DNA of 64,000 nt from contig JAOTOL010001640.1 in assembly GCA_034440575.1 (NCBI GenBank), positions 1,713,501 to 1,777,500 on the forward strand. The letters are read 5' to 3'. The DNA is from Imbricaverruca yamaguchii. Its lineage: Eukaryota; Arthropoda; Thecostraca; Neoverrucidae. This document shows, in pieces, positions 63,415 through 64,000 of the stretch (positions are counted from its first letter, which is position 1; the number at the start of each line of letters is the position of its first letter). The translations under genes were made by a program, and so were the position numbers. The notes under the pieces are model-generated. The model was not told the origin of the DNA. It was given only the letters and a program-made list of their open reading frames with translations, and made no database searches.

Positions 63415-64000
63415 AATTACACGCACTGGAGGAGGGGCGGATTCCGACCTCCTAAGATCTTGGCTCCTATTAAAGCTGGAGCAACGACATTTACAGGGTC
63501 GGTGGGTACGGTAGTGACCTCTATTGTGTGCAAATTGCATGACCTTAGGTCAATATCTTCAAGGTCAAATGATGTAAAAATATAAAAATGTTATCGTTTT
63601 CCGTAGATTGGCTTGTCATTGTTATGGATCGATGTGATTGTGTTTATATGCTCCAAAATGGGCGTCAATGATATTTTAGACATTACTAATGATGTAATAC
63701 AGATACTGGACCCGGCATTCAAGCTCAGGTCACCTATATAGCAGCACTATATCAGGTCATTACCTGCTCCAGTTATCGGAACCGGGCTGCCCGGCCGACT
63801 GCTCCGTTGGGCGGCTCGGCGCAATCGGCTTCGCAAAGAAAGGAGTTAAGTACATGAATAAAGTATGGAAATGCTTAGGTACACAATGACAAACAGTAGT
63901 TTTCAGGATGTGTAGGGAGTAATATTCGAAGCGACGTCAATCGCATGGCAGTCATTTGCATTTATGATAACATTCCTGTTGACCAAGTTTGGTTCCATTA
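63415..64000. other. Right-edge stretch, no gene recognised
   Basis: AT-rich DNA. Presumably intron of the lipoprotein gene, since exon 1 here needs upstream exons. Confidence 0.35.

Overview
This window is eukaryotic nuclear DNA, most likely from an arthropod and probably a crustacean. It has GC-rich exons with GT-AG splice sites, tRNA-derived SINEs with target-site duplications, and very long simple repeats. It also carries about two dozen minisatellite arrays. The protein family of the main gene (an apolipophorin-type large lipid transfer protein) points to an arthropod. I cannot place the species.

Main gene (minus strand, at least 61,652 down to 11,805). Twenty confident exons and one probable exon (about 3.15 kb of coding sequence, about 1,050 residues) encode the C-terminal part of an apolipophorin / large discoidal lipoprotein-like protein. 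Splice phases agree at every junction. The order is: end of a beta-rich lipid-binding region (61.5 kb), a long amphipathic-helical region (60.9 to 47.5 kb), a von Willebrand D domain split over four exons (38.5, 35.5, 32.1, 28.2 kb), a C8-like cysteine-rich exon (23.2 kb), and then the post-vWD C-terminal region typical of apolipophorins (21.2 to 11.8 kb). The 5' part lies beyond the right edge. I did not find a terminal exon with a stop codon.

Nested gene (plus strand, 40,450 to 42,456). A two-exon gene for a secreted cupin_5/DUF985-like protein of 239 residues lies inside the 9-kb intron between lipoprotein exons at 47.5 and 38.5 kb, on the opposite strand.

Repeats dominate the rest. The introns are filled with tandem arrays whose units range from 6 to 72 bp, and with one perfect (TA)n tract of 640 bp. 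The most striking observation is that many arrays have been built out of the exon-intron junction they touch. In at least six introns the repeat unit contains a copy of the neighbouring splice acceptor or donor plus several bases of the exon. In the cupin gene the unit contains the last codons and stop codon. Three arrays also carry the palindrome TGACGTCA in nearly every unit.

Mobile elements: four tRNA-derived SINE families (two members with clear target-site duplications), a frameshifted RNase H/C-terminal piece of a non-LTR retrotransposon (2.2 to 2.9 kb), a TTAA-flanked piggyBac-type non-autonomous element (62.6 to 63.4 kb), two foldback elements, and a dispersed short GGGCGC-core repeat seen at seven or more places. 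The left 10 kb lies downstream of the last exon I can see and contains no recognisable gene apart from element remnants.
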